From the NCBI GenBank assembly GCA_020637675.1, contig JACKKD010000001.1, forward strand, positions 682,001 to 746,000: a DNA stretch of 64,000 nt, read 5' to 3'. Made by a program: the position numbers and the translations under genes. The notes under the pieces are model-generated. The model was not told where the DNA came from, made no database searches, and worked only from the letters and a program-made list of their open reading frames with translations. Position 1 is the first letter of the stretch. The number at the start of each line of letters is the position of its first letter. This stretch comes from Paracoccaceae bacterium (GTDB lineage: Bacteria > Pseudomonadota > Alphaproteobacteria > Rhodobacterales > Rhodobacteraceae). This document shows, in pieces, positions 57,401 through 64,000 of the stretch.

Positions 57401-57925
57401 GCCGGCGGCCCGGATTACCTGCCGCGCTTCACTGCGCCAGCCCCCGGCGAAGCGGCCGGGACGCCGGAGGGTGAGGCCGATGCCGCAAAGGTGCAGGCCG
57501 CGCTCGATGCCGCCCCGGCGCGTGGTCCGATCACAACAGAGGACCTGCCCGGCCCCACCGGAGAGTCGAACCGTCTCACGCTGCATCCGCGGGCGCCACT
57601 GCTCTGCCTCGGCCCCGGCCGCGCCGCCGCCGAAGCGCAGCGGACAGCCGTCGAGGCGCTTGGCGGCCGCGCCGTGGCGCTGCCCGGAAGGCTCGACCCG
57701 GCGGCGCTGGCAAGGCTCGCCGGCTTCTCGGGCGTCTTGTGGTGGGGTGACGCGGCGACGGCGCGCGCCCTGGCGCTGGCCCTGGCCGGCCGCGAGGGGC
57801 CGATCCTGCCGGTCATCACCACGCAACCGGACCGGGCGCACGTCGCGCACGAACGCCACGTCTGCGTCGATACCACCGCTTCCGGCGGCAACGCGGCGCT
57901 TCTGGCCGAGGCGGGGGCCGCCTGA
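54485..57925 (+). CDS. putA: bifunctional proline dehydrogenase / L-glutamate gamma-semialdehyde dehydrogenase
   Basis: Oxidises proline to glutamate in two coupled steps. At 1146 residues it is the type without an N-terminal ribbon-helix-helix DNA-binding domain. The FAD-dependent proline dehydrogenase barrel (about residues 150-470) contains SVKLSALHPRYE and RLVKGAYWDAEIK. The aldehyde dehydrogenase half (about 550-1010) has the catalytic Cys in SAGQRCSALRCLY and the Glu in LIAETGGLNAMIV. A late Ala-rich segment ends the protein. GGAG lies eight bases ahead of ATG 54485. It is probably controlled by the divergent putR. Confidence 0.96.
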   Translation: MTDPWHEIETGTLQPEAPLLSRLIAGADLTAEARARIAAEGAALVRQIRADVRPGLMEVFLAEYGLSTEEGIALMCLAEALLRVPDAETMDALIEDKIAPSDWGRHLGRSASSLVNASTWALMLTGKVLEEKEPGIVGHLRGAMKRLGEPVIRRAVRQAMKEMGRQFVLGETINAAMERASAMEAQGYTYSYDMLGEAARTAEDAERYAQAYAKAIAAIAGAARSDDIRANPGISVKLSALHPRYEVAQEARVMAELVPVVRDLARAAARARMGFNIDAEEADRLTLSLKVIAAVLADPEIKGWDGFGIVVQGYGRRAGAVIDWLHGLSQRLDRRIMVRLVKGAYWDAEIKRAQVMGLADFPVFTRKEATDVSYIANARKLLGMTDRIYPQFATHNAHTVAAVLDMGKGKPFEFQRLHGMGERLHDIVLKREKTRCRIYAPVGAHRDLLAYLVRRLLENGANSSFVNQIVNEDVAPEAVAACPLTAVEAMLPGLANARVVPGPGLFAPERANSQGFDLTDAPTLARIDAARAPFETRAFAAAPILAATASKGTAKPVLNPATGAAVGEVTDATAADVDAALAAARPWAAAQPERAAILNRAADLYEADFGPIFALLAREAGKTLPDAVAELREAVDFLRYYAARSAGLDRPALGTFACISPWNFPLAIFTGQIAAALAAGNAVVAKPAEQTPLIAAHAVALLRKAGVPAPALQLLPGDGATVGARLTSDPRVNGVCFTGSTETARLIQRAMAENLAPGAPLIAETGGLNAMIVDSTALPEQAVRDIVASSFQSAGQRCSALRCLYVQSDIAAHFTDMLFGAMEELAVGDPWSLSTDVGPVIDAEAEAGIRAHVEKARREGRLLRQLSTPRGGHFIAPSVIRVKGIAEMKREIFGPVLHVATFEAEDLQKLISDINSTGYGLTFGLHTRIDNRVQEITEALSVGNIYVNRNQIGAVVGSQPFGGEGLSGTGPKAGGPDYLPRFTAPAPGEAAGTPEGEADAAKVQAALDAAPARGPITTEDLPGPTGESNRLTLHPRAPLLCLGPGRAAAEAQRTAVEALGGRAVALPGRLDPAALARLAGFSGVLWWGDAATARALALALAGREGPILPVITTQPDRAHVAHERHVCVDTTASGGNAALLAEAGAA

Positions 57926-57970
57926 CGGGTTCCGCTTGACGGGGGATCGCGGACCGGCGAGCGTGCGTGC

Positions 57971-58711
57971 ATGTTCCCGATCCGCGATCACAACCCCTCC
58001 CATGGCACGCCCTTCGTGGTCTATGCGCTGATCGCTCTCAACGTCCTGATCTTCTTCGTGCAACTCCCGTACATGGCCGATGATCGGGCGCTCGCTAAGT
58101 TCTGGGCGGACCGCGCGCTCTATCCGGTGCTCGTGACCGACCATTTTAGTTACACCGGCATCCTGACCTCGATGTTCCTGCACGCAGGCTGGATGCACAT
58201 CATCGGCAACATGCTCTTCCTCTGGATCTTCGGCGACAATCTGGAAGATCAGATGGGCCATTTCGGCTTCCTCGTCTTCTACCTCGCCTCGGGGATCGCC
58301 GCCGCCTTCGCGCACGTCTATTCCGCCCCCGGCTCCACCGTGCCGACGGTCGGCGCGTCAGGTGCCATCGCGGGCGTGATGGGCGGCTATCTCCTGATGT
58401 TCCCCCGGGCGAAGGTCGATATCCTCGTGATCATCGTGATCTTCATCCGCATCTTCACCCTGCCCGCCTGGATCATGCTCGGCCTCTGGTTCGCGCTTCA
58501 GGTATTCAGCGGCCTCAGCACGCCCCTCGACGGCGGCGGGGTCGCCTTCTGGGCGCATGCCGGCGGTTTCGTGGCCGGGCTCGTCCTCGCCCTGCCGATC
58601 TGGGTCCGCCGCGGCGGCCCGGGATTCTGGGCGCGCACGCAGGGCCGCCCCCCCCACCCTGACACCGTCTATTTGCCCTCGCGCATCCCGACGGTCCGGC
58701 GGAGGCGCTGA
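57971..58711 (+). CDS. rhomboid family intramembrane serine protease
   Basis: A 246-residue polytopic membrane protein of about seven helices. The catalytic serine sits in VGASGAIAGVMGGYL and the catalytic histidine in WAHAGGFVAGLVL; the WMHIIGNMLFLWIFGDNLED motif before them is also diagnostic. Rhomboids cleave single-pass membrane proteins inside the bilayer; substrates here are unknown. Its stop overlaps the GFA gene start in a TGATG, so the two are coupled. Confidence 0.93.
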   Translation: MFPIRDHNPSHGTPFVVYALIALNVLIFFVQLPYMADDRALAKFWADRALYPVLVTDHFSYTGILTSMFLHAGWMHIIGNMLFLWIFGDNLEDQMGHFGFLVFYLASGIAAAFAHVYSAPGSTVPTVGASGAIAGVMGGYLLMFPRAKVDILVIIVIFIRIFTLPAWIMLGLWFALQVFSGLSTPLDGGGVAFWAHAGGFVAGLVLALPIWVRRGGPGFWARTQGRPPHPDTVYLPSRIPTVRRRR

Positions 58712-59094
58712 TGCTGCCCGAGCCGTCCCGCCCGCACCGCGCGACCTGCCACTGCGGCGCGGTCGAACTCTCCGTCGAACTGAGCGACGGCTTCGCCACG
58801 GCACGGCGGTGCGATTGTTCGTTCTGCAGAAGACGGGGCGCGATCGCGGTTTCGGCGCCCCTCGACGGCGTTCGAATCGTGAAAGGCGCGGACAACCTGG
58901 CGCTTTACGCCTGGGGCACGGGCACGGCGCAGCACTGGTTCTGCAAGACCTGTGGGATCTACACCCATCACCGCCGCCGCTCCAACCCGAACGAATATGG
59001 CGTCAACGTCGCCTGTCTCGACGGCGTGAATCCGCGTGATCTCGGCGAGGTGCCCTGGACGGACGGGGTGAACCACCCCTCCGACCGCGCCTGA
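58711..59094 (+). CDS. GFA (glutathione-dependent formaldehyde-activating)/CENP-V family protein
   Basis: A 127-residue zinc protein. Metal-ligand cysteines occur as CHCGAVEL, CDCSFCRRRG and FCKTCGIYTHH, the family pattern. Members catalyse condensation of formaldehyde with glutathione or are uncharacterised small-molecule enzymes. It follows a rhomboid gene with a one-base overlap and has no formaldehyde-pathway gene beside it, so substrate is inferred only from the family. Confidence 0.88.
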   Translation: MLPEPSRPHRATCHCGAVELSVELSDGFATARRCDCSFCRRRGAIAVSAPLDGVRIVKGADNLALYAWGTGTAQHWFCKTCGIYTHHRRRSNPNEYGVNVACLDGVNPRDLGEVPWTDGVNHPSDRA

Positions 59095-59153
59095 GCTTCG
59101 TCCTGGCGGAAATACTCCCGGGGATGTGGGGGCGGGAGGCCCCCACCCTCGTC

Positions 59154-59945
59154 TCACTCGGGCGCGCGCAGCACTCCGGCGAAGGCGGCGAAGATCTCGG
59201 CGTTCGCCGCAAGGACCGATCCGCTCTCCAAGATGTCGCGCCCCTCGCGCACCGCCTCGCAGAACCCTCCTGCCTCGCGCACGATCACGAGCCCCGCAGC
59301 CATGTCCCAGGCATTGATCTCGCGTTCCCAGTAGCCGTCATAGCGCCCTGCCGCGACGTAGGCGAGGTCAAGCGCGGCCGAGCCCCAGCGGCGGACGCCG
59401 GCACAGGCGGGCATGAGCCGCGCGAGGTCGCGGATCGTCGCCGGGAGCGTCTTCTTCGCACCGAAGGGTATGCCGGTGGCGAACAGCGCCTCGCCCATCA
59501 CCCGCCGGCCCGAGACCCGGATTCGGCTTTCGTTCATCCAGGCGCCCGCCCCCTTCTCGGCCGCGAACATCTCGTCCTTCGCGGGATCGAAGATCACCCC
59601 TGCCACCACCTCGCCCTTGTGCTCGAGCGCGATGGAGACGGACCAGTGCGGCAGGCCGTGCAGGAAGTTGGTCGTCCCGTCGAGGGGATCGACGATCCAG
59701 CGCCGGGTCGGGTCGGCGCCGCCGGCCTCGCCCGATTCCTCGCCGAGCCAGCCGTAGGTCGGCCGCGCGCCGATCAGCTCGTCGCGGATGATCTTCTCCG
59801 CGGCGATATCGGCACGGCTGACGAAATCGCCCGCGCCCTTCACCGAGACCTGAAGGTTTTCGACTTCCCGGAAATCCTTCACGAGGCTGCGCCCCGCCTT
59901 CCGCGCGGCCTTGATCATCAGGTTGAGGTTGGCGCTGCCCTGCAT
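59154..59945 (-). CDS. suhB: inositol monophosphatase family protein
   Basis: A 263-residue Mg2+-dependent phosphatase. The metal sites are visible in LGEESGE, the signature WIVDPLDGTTNFLHGLPH and NAWDMAAGLVIVREAGG. Family members dephosphorylate inositol phosphates, and the bacterial SuhB also acts with Nus factors in rRNA transcription. It is followed on the same strand direction by no partner; the glycerophosphodiesterase gene lies 30 bases upstream. Confidence 0.93.
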   Translation of the reverse strand: MQGSANLNLMIKAARKAGRSLVKDFREVENLQVSVKGAGDFVSRADIAAEKIIRDELIGARPTYGWLGEESGEAGGADPTRRWIVDPLDGTTNFLHGLPHWSVSIALEHKGEVVAGVIFDPAKDEMFAAEKGAGAWMNESRIRVSGRRVMGEALFATGIPFGAKKTLPATIRDLARLMPACAGVRRWGSAALDLAYVAAGRYDGYWEREINAWDMAAGLVIVREAGGFCEAVREGRDILESGSVLAANAEIFAAFAGVLRAPE

Positions 59946-59975
59946 CGTCGGTCTCCGGGAAGGATCAGGCGGCGG

Positions 59976-60779
59976 CTATACGCGGGCCGGACCCGGATGT
60001 GAAGGGGGAACCGCCCCCCTCGCCGGCTCCTTGCCCCGCTCCGCCAGGACCGCGCGCAGAAGCGACGGCCGGTCGCTCATCAGCCCGTCGACGCCCAACT
60101 CCAGAAGCCGCTCCATCTCTGCCCGCTCGTCCACCGTCCAGACATGGACCTGCACCCCCGCCGCATGGGCCGCCCGCACGAAGCGGCGGGTGACGAGGGG
60201 GATACCCTTGTGCCGGGCCGGCACCTGCACCGCACGAAACCCCGGCCGCGGAGCCGGCAGGCCCCAGCCGCGCAGCCAGAGCGCGAGCACACCTGCCTGT
60301 GCCGGCGACCAGAGGAGGCCGGGGCCGAGAAGCCGCACCGCCTCGGCCGTGCGCCGGGCGGCGAAGCTTCCGATGCAGACGCGCGAAAGCGCGCCGGCGG
60401 CCCGGATCGCCCCGGCCATCGGGGGGACCGCCGCATCCGCCTTGGCCTCCAGGTTGAGGAAGAGCCCCGGCCAGGACGCCAGCACCTCGTCGAGCCGCGG
60501 GATGGGGTTGCCGCCCTTCGTCCGCCGCGCCTTCAGCTCGGCCCAGGTCAGCGCGTCCACCCGCACCTCCTCGCCCGTCATCCGGGTCAGCGTGTCGTCG
60601 TGGAAGATCACCGCCACCCGGTCGCGCGTCGCCTGGACATCGGTCTCGACATGGCTGTAGCCGAGCGCCACGGCGTGGGCGAAGGCCGCATCCGTGTTCT
60701 CCTCGACCTCCAGCGATCCGCCGCGGTGGGCGAAGGCAAGCGGCAAAGGATGGTCGAGGAACGGATGCGGCGTTTCCAT
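59976..60779 (-). CDS. glycerophosphodiester phosphodiesterase
   Basis: A 267-residue TIM-barrel enzyme releasing glycerol-3-phosphate from phospholipid-derived diesters. The active-site motif AHRGGSLEVEENTDAAF carries the catalytic His and the metal-binding Glu; a second His is in VAVIFHDDTLTRMTG. There is no signal peptide, so a cytoplasmic form. GGAGG lies 8 bases ahead of ATG 60779, which is why the longer frame was not used. It is transcribed with the inositol monophosphatase gene. Confidence 0.9.
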   Translation of the reverse strand: METPHPFLDHPLPLAFAHRGGSLEVEENTDAAFAHAVALGYSHVETDVQATRDRVAVIFHDDTLTRMTGEEVRVDALTWAELKARRTKGGNPIPRLDEVLASWPGLFLNLEAKADAAVPPMAGAIRAAGALSRVCIGSFAARRTAEAVRLLGPGLLWSPAQAGVLALWLRGWGLPAPRPGFRAVQVPARHKGIPLVTRRFVRAAHAAGVQVHVWTVDERAEMERLLELGVDGLMSDRPSLLRAVLAERGKEPARGAVPPSHPGPARV

Positions 60780-60830
60780 GTCGGGTCCTCCCCCGACGAT
60801 AAAACGCCCGCACGGCGCGCGGTGCAAGCC

Positions 60831-62231
60831 TCAGCCTCGGGCCGTCACGAAACGCAGCATCGCGGCAAGGCCCAGCAGCGCGACCGGCAGGCTGCCCGCG
60901 AAGATCACCCGCGCGACATGCGCCATCTCGTCCGGGCCGGTGGCGGCGGCGAATCCGGCGCGGTTCGCGAGGATGCCGACGAAGGAGGCGCCGAGGGCAT
61001 AGCCGAGCCGCGCCACCGTCGGCAGGGCGGCTGCGAAACGGTCGGCATCCTCGGGCGCGATGAGCCTGCCGCCACGCCTGAGGATGAAGGTCCAGGCCAT
61101 GCCGTAGCCAAGGCCCTCAAGCGCCATCCCCAGCGCCACGAGCGCGACCGGCCCCTCGGGCACGGCATGGACCGACAGCGCGACGGAGACCGCGACGATG
61201 GCCATGCCGAGTGCGATGATCCGGGAATCGTACCGTTCGGGCGCCCCGGCGACCAGCACGGCAGAGGCGGTCCAGGCGATGGAGACGATTGCCACGATCC
61301 AGCCCGAGATCAACGGCGCCGTGCCGTGGATGCGCTCCAGCAGAATCGGGCCGTAGGTTGCCACGCCCATGGTCGCGACGTTGATCGCCAGAACCATGAC
61401 CACCGCCGCGCCGGCCGCCCCCCGCGGATCGAGCGCCCCCCGCGGCCAGAGCCGGTCCGGCCCCGCCCGCCCGTCGAGCCGCGCGAAGAGCCCGAGCGCC
61501 GCCAAGCCCAGACAAAGCGACAGCGCCATCCACTCCACGGCTGCGACGATCCCGGCGAAGGCGACGCCGAGGATCGCAAGCGAGAGAAGGGCAAGCCGCC
61601 GCCAGGGCAGCCGCGTGGCCGCCGCCGCCGGCGCTTCGGGCACGGAGCGGAGCCCGAACCAGATCCAGAGTGCGAGCGCCGCCGCCTGAAGGCCGAAGAA
61701 GGCGAAACCCGTCCTCCAGTCGGCCCAGGTGACGAAGAACCCACCTGCGAGCGGTCCGACGAAGGCCGATGCGCCCCAGGTCAGCGACACGGCGGCCATG
61801 GCCCGCGGCATGAGCGGCCCGGGAAAGAGCCGCACGACCGCGACATAGCACAGGCCAACGAGGCCCCCGCCGCCCACGCCCTGTGCAAGCCGCCCGGCCA
61901 GGAGAACCGGCATGCTCGGGGCGACCACGGCGACCGCGCAGCCCAGGGCGAAGACCGCCGCCGCAACGGCCATCGGCCGGCGCAACCCGCGTCTCGCCGC
62001 CACGAGCCCGCTCGCCGCACCCGCCGCGATGGAGCCCACCTCGTAGATCGCGAAGTTCCAGGCGACGAGCGTCGCGCCACCGATGTCGTCGACGATCGCC
62101 GGCATCATCGTGGTGATGAGCAGAGCGTCGGCGGCATGGAGCCAGGGGCCGAGGCAGACGAGAATGAGCACGCTGAGGTGCCCCGCCCCCAGCAGGTCCC
62201 GCCATCCCGCCGTCCGAACCGGCCCTTCCAT
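60831..62231 (-). CDS. MFS transporter (drug:proton antiporter type)
   Basis: A 466-residue polytopic protein with 12-14 helices. The MFS loop motif appears as LVAARRGLRRPMAV and the antiporter motif C region in VSLTWGASAFVGPLAGGFF. ATG 62231 puts MEGPVRTAGWRDLLGAGHL ahead of the first helix; longer frames upstream are Arg/Ser-rich and improbable. It lies 51 bases upstream of the glycerophosphodiesterase gene on the same strand, next to metR. The exported substrate is unknown. Confidence 0.87.
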   Translation of the reverse strand: MEGPVRTAGWRDLLGAGHLSVLILVCLGPWLHAADALLITTMMPAIVDDIGGATLVAWNFAIYEVGSIAAGAASGLVAARRGLRRPMAVAAAVFALGCAVAVVAPSMPVLLAGRLAQGVGGGGLVGLCYVAVVRLFPGPLMPRAMAAVSLTWGASAFVGPLAGGFFVTWADWRTGFAFFGLQAAALALWIWFGLRSVPEAPAAAATRLPWRRLALLSLAILGVAFAGIVAAVEWMALSLCLGLAALGLFARLDGRAGPDRLWPRGALDPRGAAGAAVVMVLAINVATMGVATYGPILLERIHGTAPLISGWIVAIVSIAWTASAVLVAGAPERYDSRIIALGMAIVAVSVALSVHAVPEGPVALVALGMALEGLGYGMAWTFILRRGGRLIAPEDADRFAAALPTVARLGYALGASFVGILANRAGFAAATGPDEMAHVARVIFAGSLPVALLGLAAMLRFVTARG

Positions 62232-62289
62232 GCCCTGCCCCCCCGCTCCGGCCGGCATGAGGCCCGCGGGGCGGGGCAAGGTCAAGCCG

Positions 62290-63195
62290 TCAGGCGCGCT
62301 GGAGCTTGACGGGCTCGCTCCGCGCCAGCCTGAGGAAATGCGCCATGAAGGGCCGCGTCGCATCCTCGGCCCGGGCCGCCGCGTACATCCTTTTCGTCAC
62401 GCCGCCCCGCGTCAGTCGCCGGGTCACGTAGTCGGGCCGGTACTTCACCTCGCGCAGCACCCAGTCGGGCAGGACCGAGACGCCGCGGCCCGAGGCGACG
62501 AGCATCAGGATGACGGCGGTCAGTTCCACCTGCCGCACCGCTGCTGGCTCTACCTTCGCCGGCGTCAGCAGCGTGGTGAAGACGTCGAGCCGGGTGCGGT
62601 CCACCGGATAGGTGATGACAACCTGGTCGCGCAGGTCCTCTGCCTCGATCCATTCCTTCGCCGAAAGCGGGCTGTCTGCGGCGGCCACGAGCGTCGGCGC
62701 ATAGTCGAAGAGCGGGTTGAAGACCACGCCCGGCAGGGTCTCGGGGTCCGACGAGATGACCAGATCGACCTCCTCGCGGACGAGCGCCGACAGCGCCTCG
62801 AAGGCGAGGCCGGGGCGGATGTCCACGTCCACCTCGGGCCAGGCGCGCCGGAAGGCGTCGAGCACGGGAAAGAGCCAGTCGAAACAGGCATGACATTCGA
62901 TGGCGATATGGAGCCGCCCGGTCTTGCCCGAGCGCAGCGCGCGGAACTCCTCGGTGACCGCCGCGATCTCCGGCAGCACCTTCTCGGCCGCGCGGAGCAG
63001 CCGCTGGCCCGCCGCCGAAAGCTTCAGCGGTTTGGACCGGCGGACGAAGAGCTCCACCCCCGTCTGATCCTCCAGGCCCTTCACCTGGTGGGAAAGGGCC
63101 GACTGGGTGATGTTCAGCACCTCTGCCGCGCGCGCAAGCCCGCCCGCGTCATGGATCGCCTTGATCGTCCTGAGATGCCTGAGTTCGAGATGCAT
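62290..63195 (-). CDS. metR: LysR family regulator, MetR-like
   Basis: A 301-residue regulator. The first residues MHLELRHLRTIKAIHDAGGL and the HTH segment ITQSALSHQVKGLEDQTGVE are those of MetR, the homocysteine-responsive regulator of methionine and one-carbon genes. The co-inducer domain begins near residue 90 (KTGRLHIAIECHACFDWLFP). It is divergent from metF, its classical target, with 102 bases between starts. ATG 63195 was chosen over one nine codons upstream for its conserved N-terminus. Confidence 0.92.
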   Translation of the reverse strand: MHLELRHLRTIKAIHDAGGLARAAEVLNITQSALSHQVKGLEDQTGVELFVRRSKPLKLSAAGQRLLRAAEKVLPEIAAVTEEFRALRSGKTGRLHIAIECHACFDWLFPVLDAFRRAWPEVDVDIRPGLAFEALSALVREEVDLVISSDPETLPGVVFNPLFDYAPTLVAAADSPLSAKEWIEAEDLRDQVVITYPVDRTRLDVFTTLLTPAKVEPAAVRQVELTAVILMLVASGRGVSVLPDWVLREVKYRPDYVTRRLTRGGVTKRMYAAARAEDATRPFMAHFLRLARSEPVKLQRA

Positions 63196-63216
63196 GGCGC
63201 CAAAACTTGGTATGAA

Positions 63217-63235
63217 CCTCATATTTATCTTGAGG
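63217..63235. promoter_or_regulatory. possible MetR operator in the metR-metF intergenic region
   Basis: CCTCA and TGAGG form 5-bp inverted arms around a 9-base AT-rich spacer, with TGAA half-sites on each side (63213 and 63240 regions) that resemble the TGAA-N5-TTCA consensus of MetR. The region is AT-rich compared with its surroundings and likely holds both divergent promoters. Confidence 0.35.
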
Positions 63236-63297
63236 ATTATGAATTTGTCTCACATCACGATTCCTGCGACAAGGGGGAAAGCAAAAGGAGCCGAGCC

Positions 63298-64000
63298 ATG
63301 TCAGCACCCCGCCTCTCGTTCGAATTCTTCCCGCCGCACACGCTCGACGCCTCGTTCCGGCTCTGGGAAACCGTCCACGCGCTGCAATCGCTGAAGCCCG
63401 AACATGTTTCCGTCACCTATGGCGCGGGTGGCACGACACGCGCACTCACCCACGAGGCGGTGACGACCATCGGCAGGAACTACGGCCTGCGTGTCGCCGC
63501 CCACCTCACCTGCGTCGACGCGACGAAGGCGGAGACCTTGGAAATCGCCGACGCCTATGCAGAGGCCGGCGTGCGGGATATCGTGGCCCTTCGCGGCGAT
63601 GCGCCGAAAGGGGCGGCGCGCTTCACGCCCCATCCCGACGGCTTCGCCAATTCGGTGGAACTGGTCGAGGCGCTCGCCGCCACCGGCAAGTTCAACATCG
63701 CCGTCGGCGCCTATCCCGAGTCGCACCCGGAGGCCGCGCATCAGCAGGCCGACGTCGAGTGGCTGAAGCGCAAGGTCGATGCCGGCGCGAGCCGCGCCAT
63801 CACCCAGTTCTTCTTCGAGGCCGAGACCTTCCTGCGCTTCCGCGACGCCTGCGCCAGGGCCGGCATCGACGTGCCGATCGTGCCCGGCATCCTGCCGATC
63901 ATCTCCTGGGAAGGCGCCCGCCGCTTCGCGGAGCGCTGCAACACCCATGTCCCGCCGCGGCTTGAAGAAGCCTTTACCCATGCGATCCGCGACGGCCGCG
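63298..64000 (+). CDS. metF: methylenetetrahydrofolate reductase (partial, cut by window end)
   Basis: The first 234 codons are present. It reduces 5,10-methylene-THF to 5-methyl-THF with FAD and NAD(P)H, supplying methyl groups for methionine. Family signatures are SFEFFPPHTLDASFRLWETV, HVSVTYGAGGTTR and DIVALRGDAPKG; the Glu in the first block is catalytic. AAAGGAG lies ten bases before the ATG. It is divergent from metR. Confidence 0.95.
   Translation, partial: MSAPRLSFEFFPPHTLDASFRLWETVHALQSLKPEHVSVTYGAGGTTRALTHEAVTTIGRNYGLRVAAHLTCVDATKAETLEIADAYAEAGVRDIVALRGDAPKGAARFTPHPDGFANSVELVEALAATGKFNIAVGAYPESHPEAAHQQADVEWLKRKVDAGASRAITQFFFEAETFLRFRDACARAGIDVPIVPGILPIISWEGARRFAERCNTHVPPRLEEAFTHAIRDGR

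Overview
The window is high-GC DNA of an alphaproteobacterium, almost certainly a member of Rhodobacteraceae. This is inferred from family-typical gene neighbourhoods: UPF0262-hisD-DUF2948-murA, methylmalonyl-CoA epimerase-DUF1467, divergent Lrp regulator/PutA, and divergent MetR/MetF. It is also supported by an Ala/Pro-rich PilM/PilP-like membrane protein and by clean ATGA/TGATG start-stop overlaps. No organism can be named from the sequence alone.

Layout. 1-3465 is a housekeeping block read leftwards (UPF0262, hisD, DUF2948, murA, a 55-aa protein). 3592-9834 is an accessory stretch starting at tRNA-Thr(GGT). Just behind the tRNA lies a scar in which the first codons of a site-specific integrase are joined to the last codons of an IS3-type transposase. 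An intact RND drug-efflux adaptor/pump pair follows, then decayed DNA with a frameshifted, truncated MFS transporter. 9835-17381 is a polyamine-type ABC uptake operon with an FAD amine-oxidase-like enzyme, a cupin protein and an EamA exporter, divergent from an XRE-cupin regulator. 17382-18652 is gene-poor apart from a small IMPACT/YigZ protein. 18653-26800 looks like a methylated-amine catabolic locus: an MttB-family methyltransferase homologue, a second XRE-cupin regulator, an aldehyde dehydrogenase, a dimethylglycine/sarcosine-dehydrogenase-like flavoprotein, a 51-aa membrane protein and an NCS1-type permease.

27006-46424 is mainly core genome: a copper P-type ATPase, a possible glycosyltransferase, a periplasmic DegP-type protease, metY, a SIMPL protein, the 1038-aa PilM/PilP-like protein, a Kef antiporter, DUF1467 and methylmalonyl-CoA epimerase, a response regulator, a GNAT enzyme, a cluster of very small proteins around a hemerythrin, a LysR regulator and aspS. 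46577-51361 carries a GT87-like membrane protein and carB. 51362-52460 is a gene-free mosaic of palindromic repeats plus a gene-end fragment. 52463-64000 holds tRNA-Leu(TAA), a META-domain protein, putR/putA, rhomboid protease, GFA enzyme, inositol monophosphatase, glycerophosphodiesterase, an MFS transporter, and metR divergent from metF (cut by the window end).

How the genes work together. The two central accessory clusters both pair an uptake system with flavin enzymes and their own XRE-cupin regulator, and both have a palindrome in the divergent promoter; together they look like nitrogenous-osmolyte or polyamine scavenging. The most unusual structural signals are the tRNA-linked integrase/IS3 scar, a family of 23-25 bp palindromes downstream of carB, a palindromic element read in frame inside carB, a low-GC insertion inside aspS, and several microproteins (42, 48 and 51 aa) plus a 107-aa secreted protein with three exact-period 25-residue repeats.
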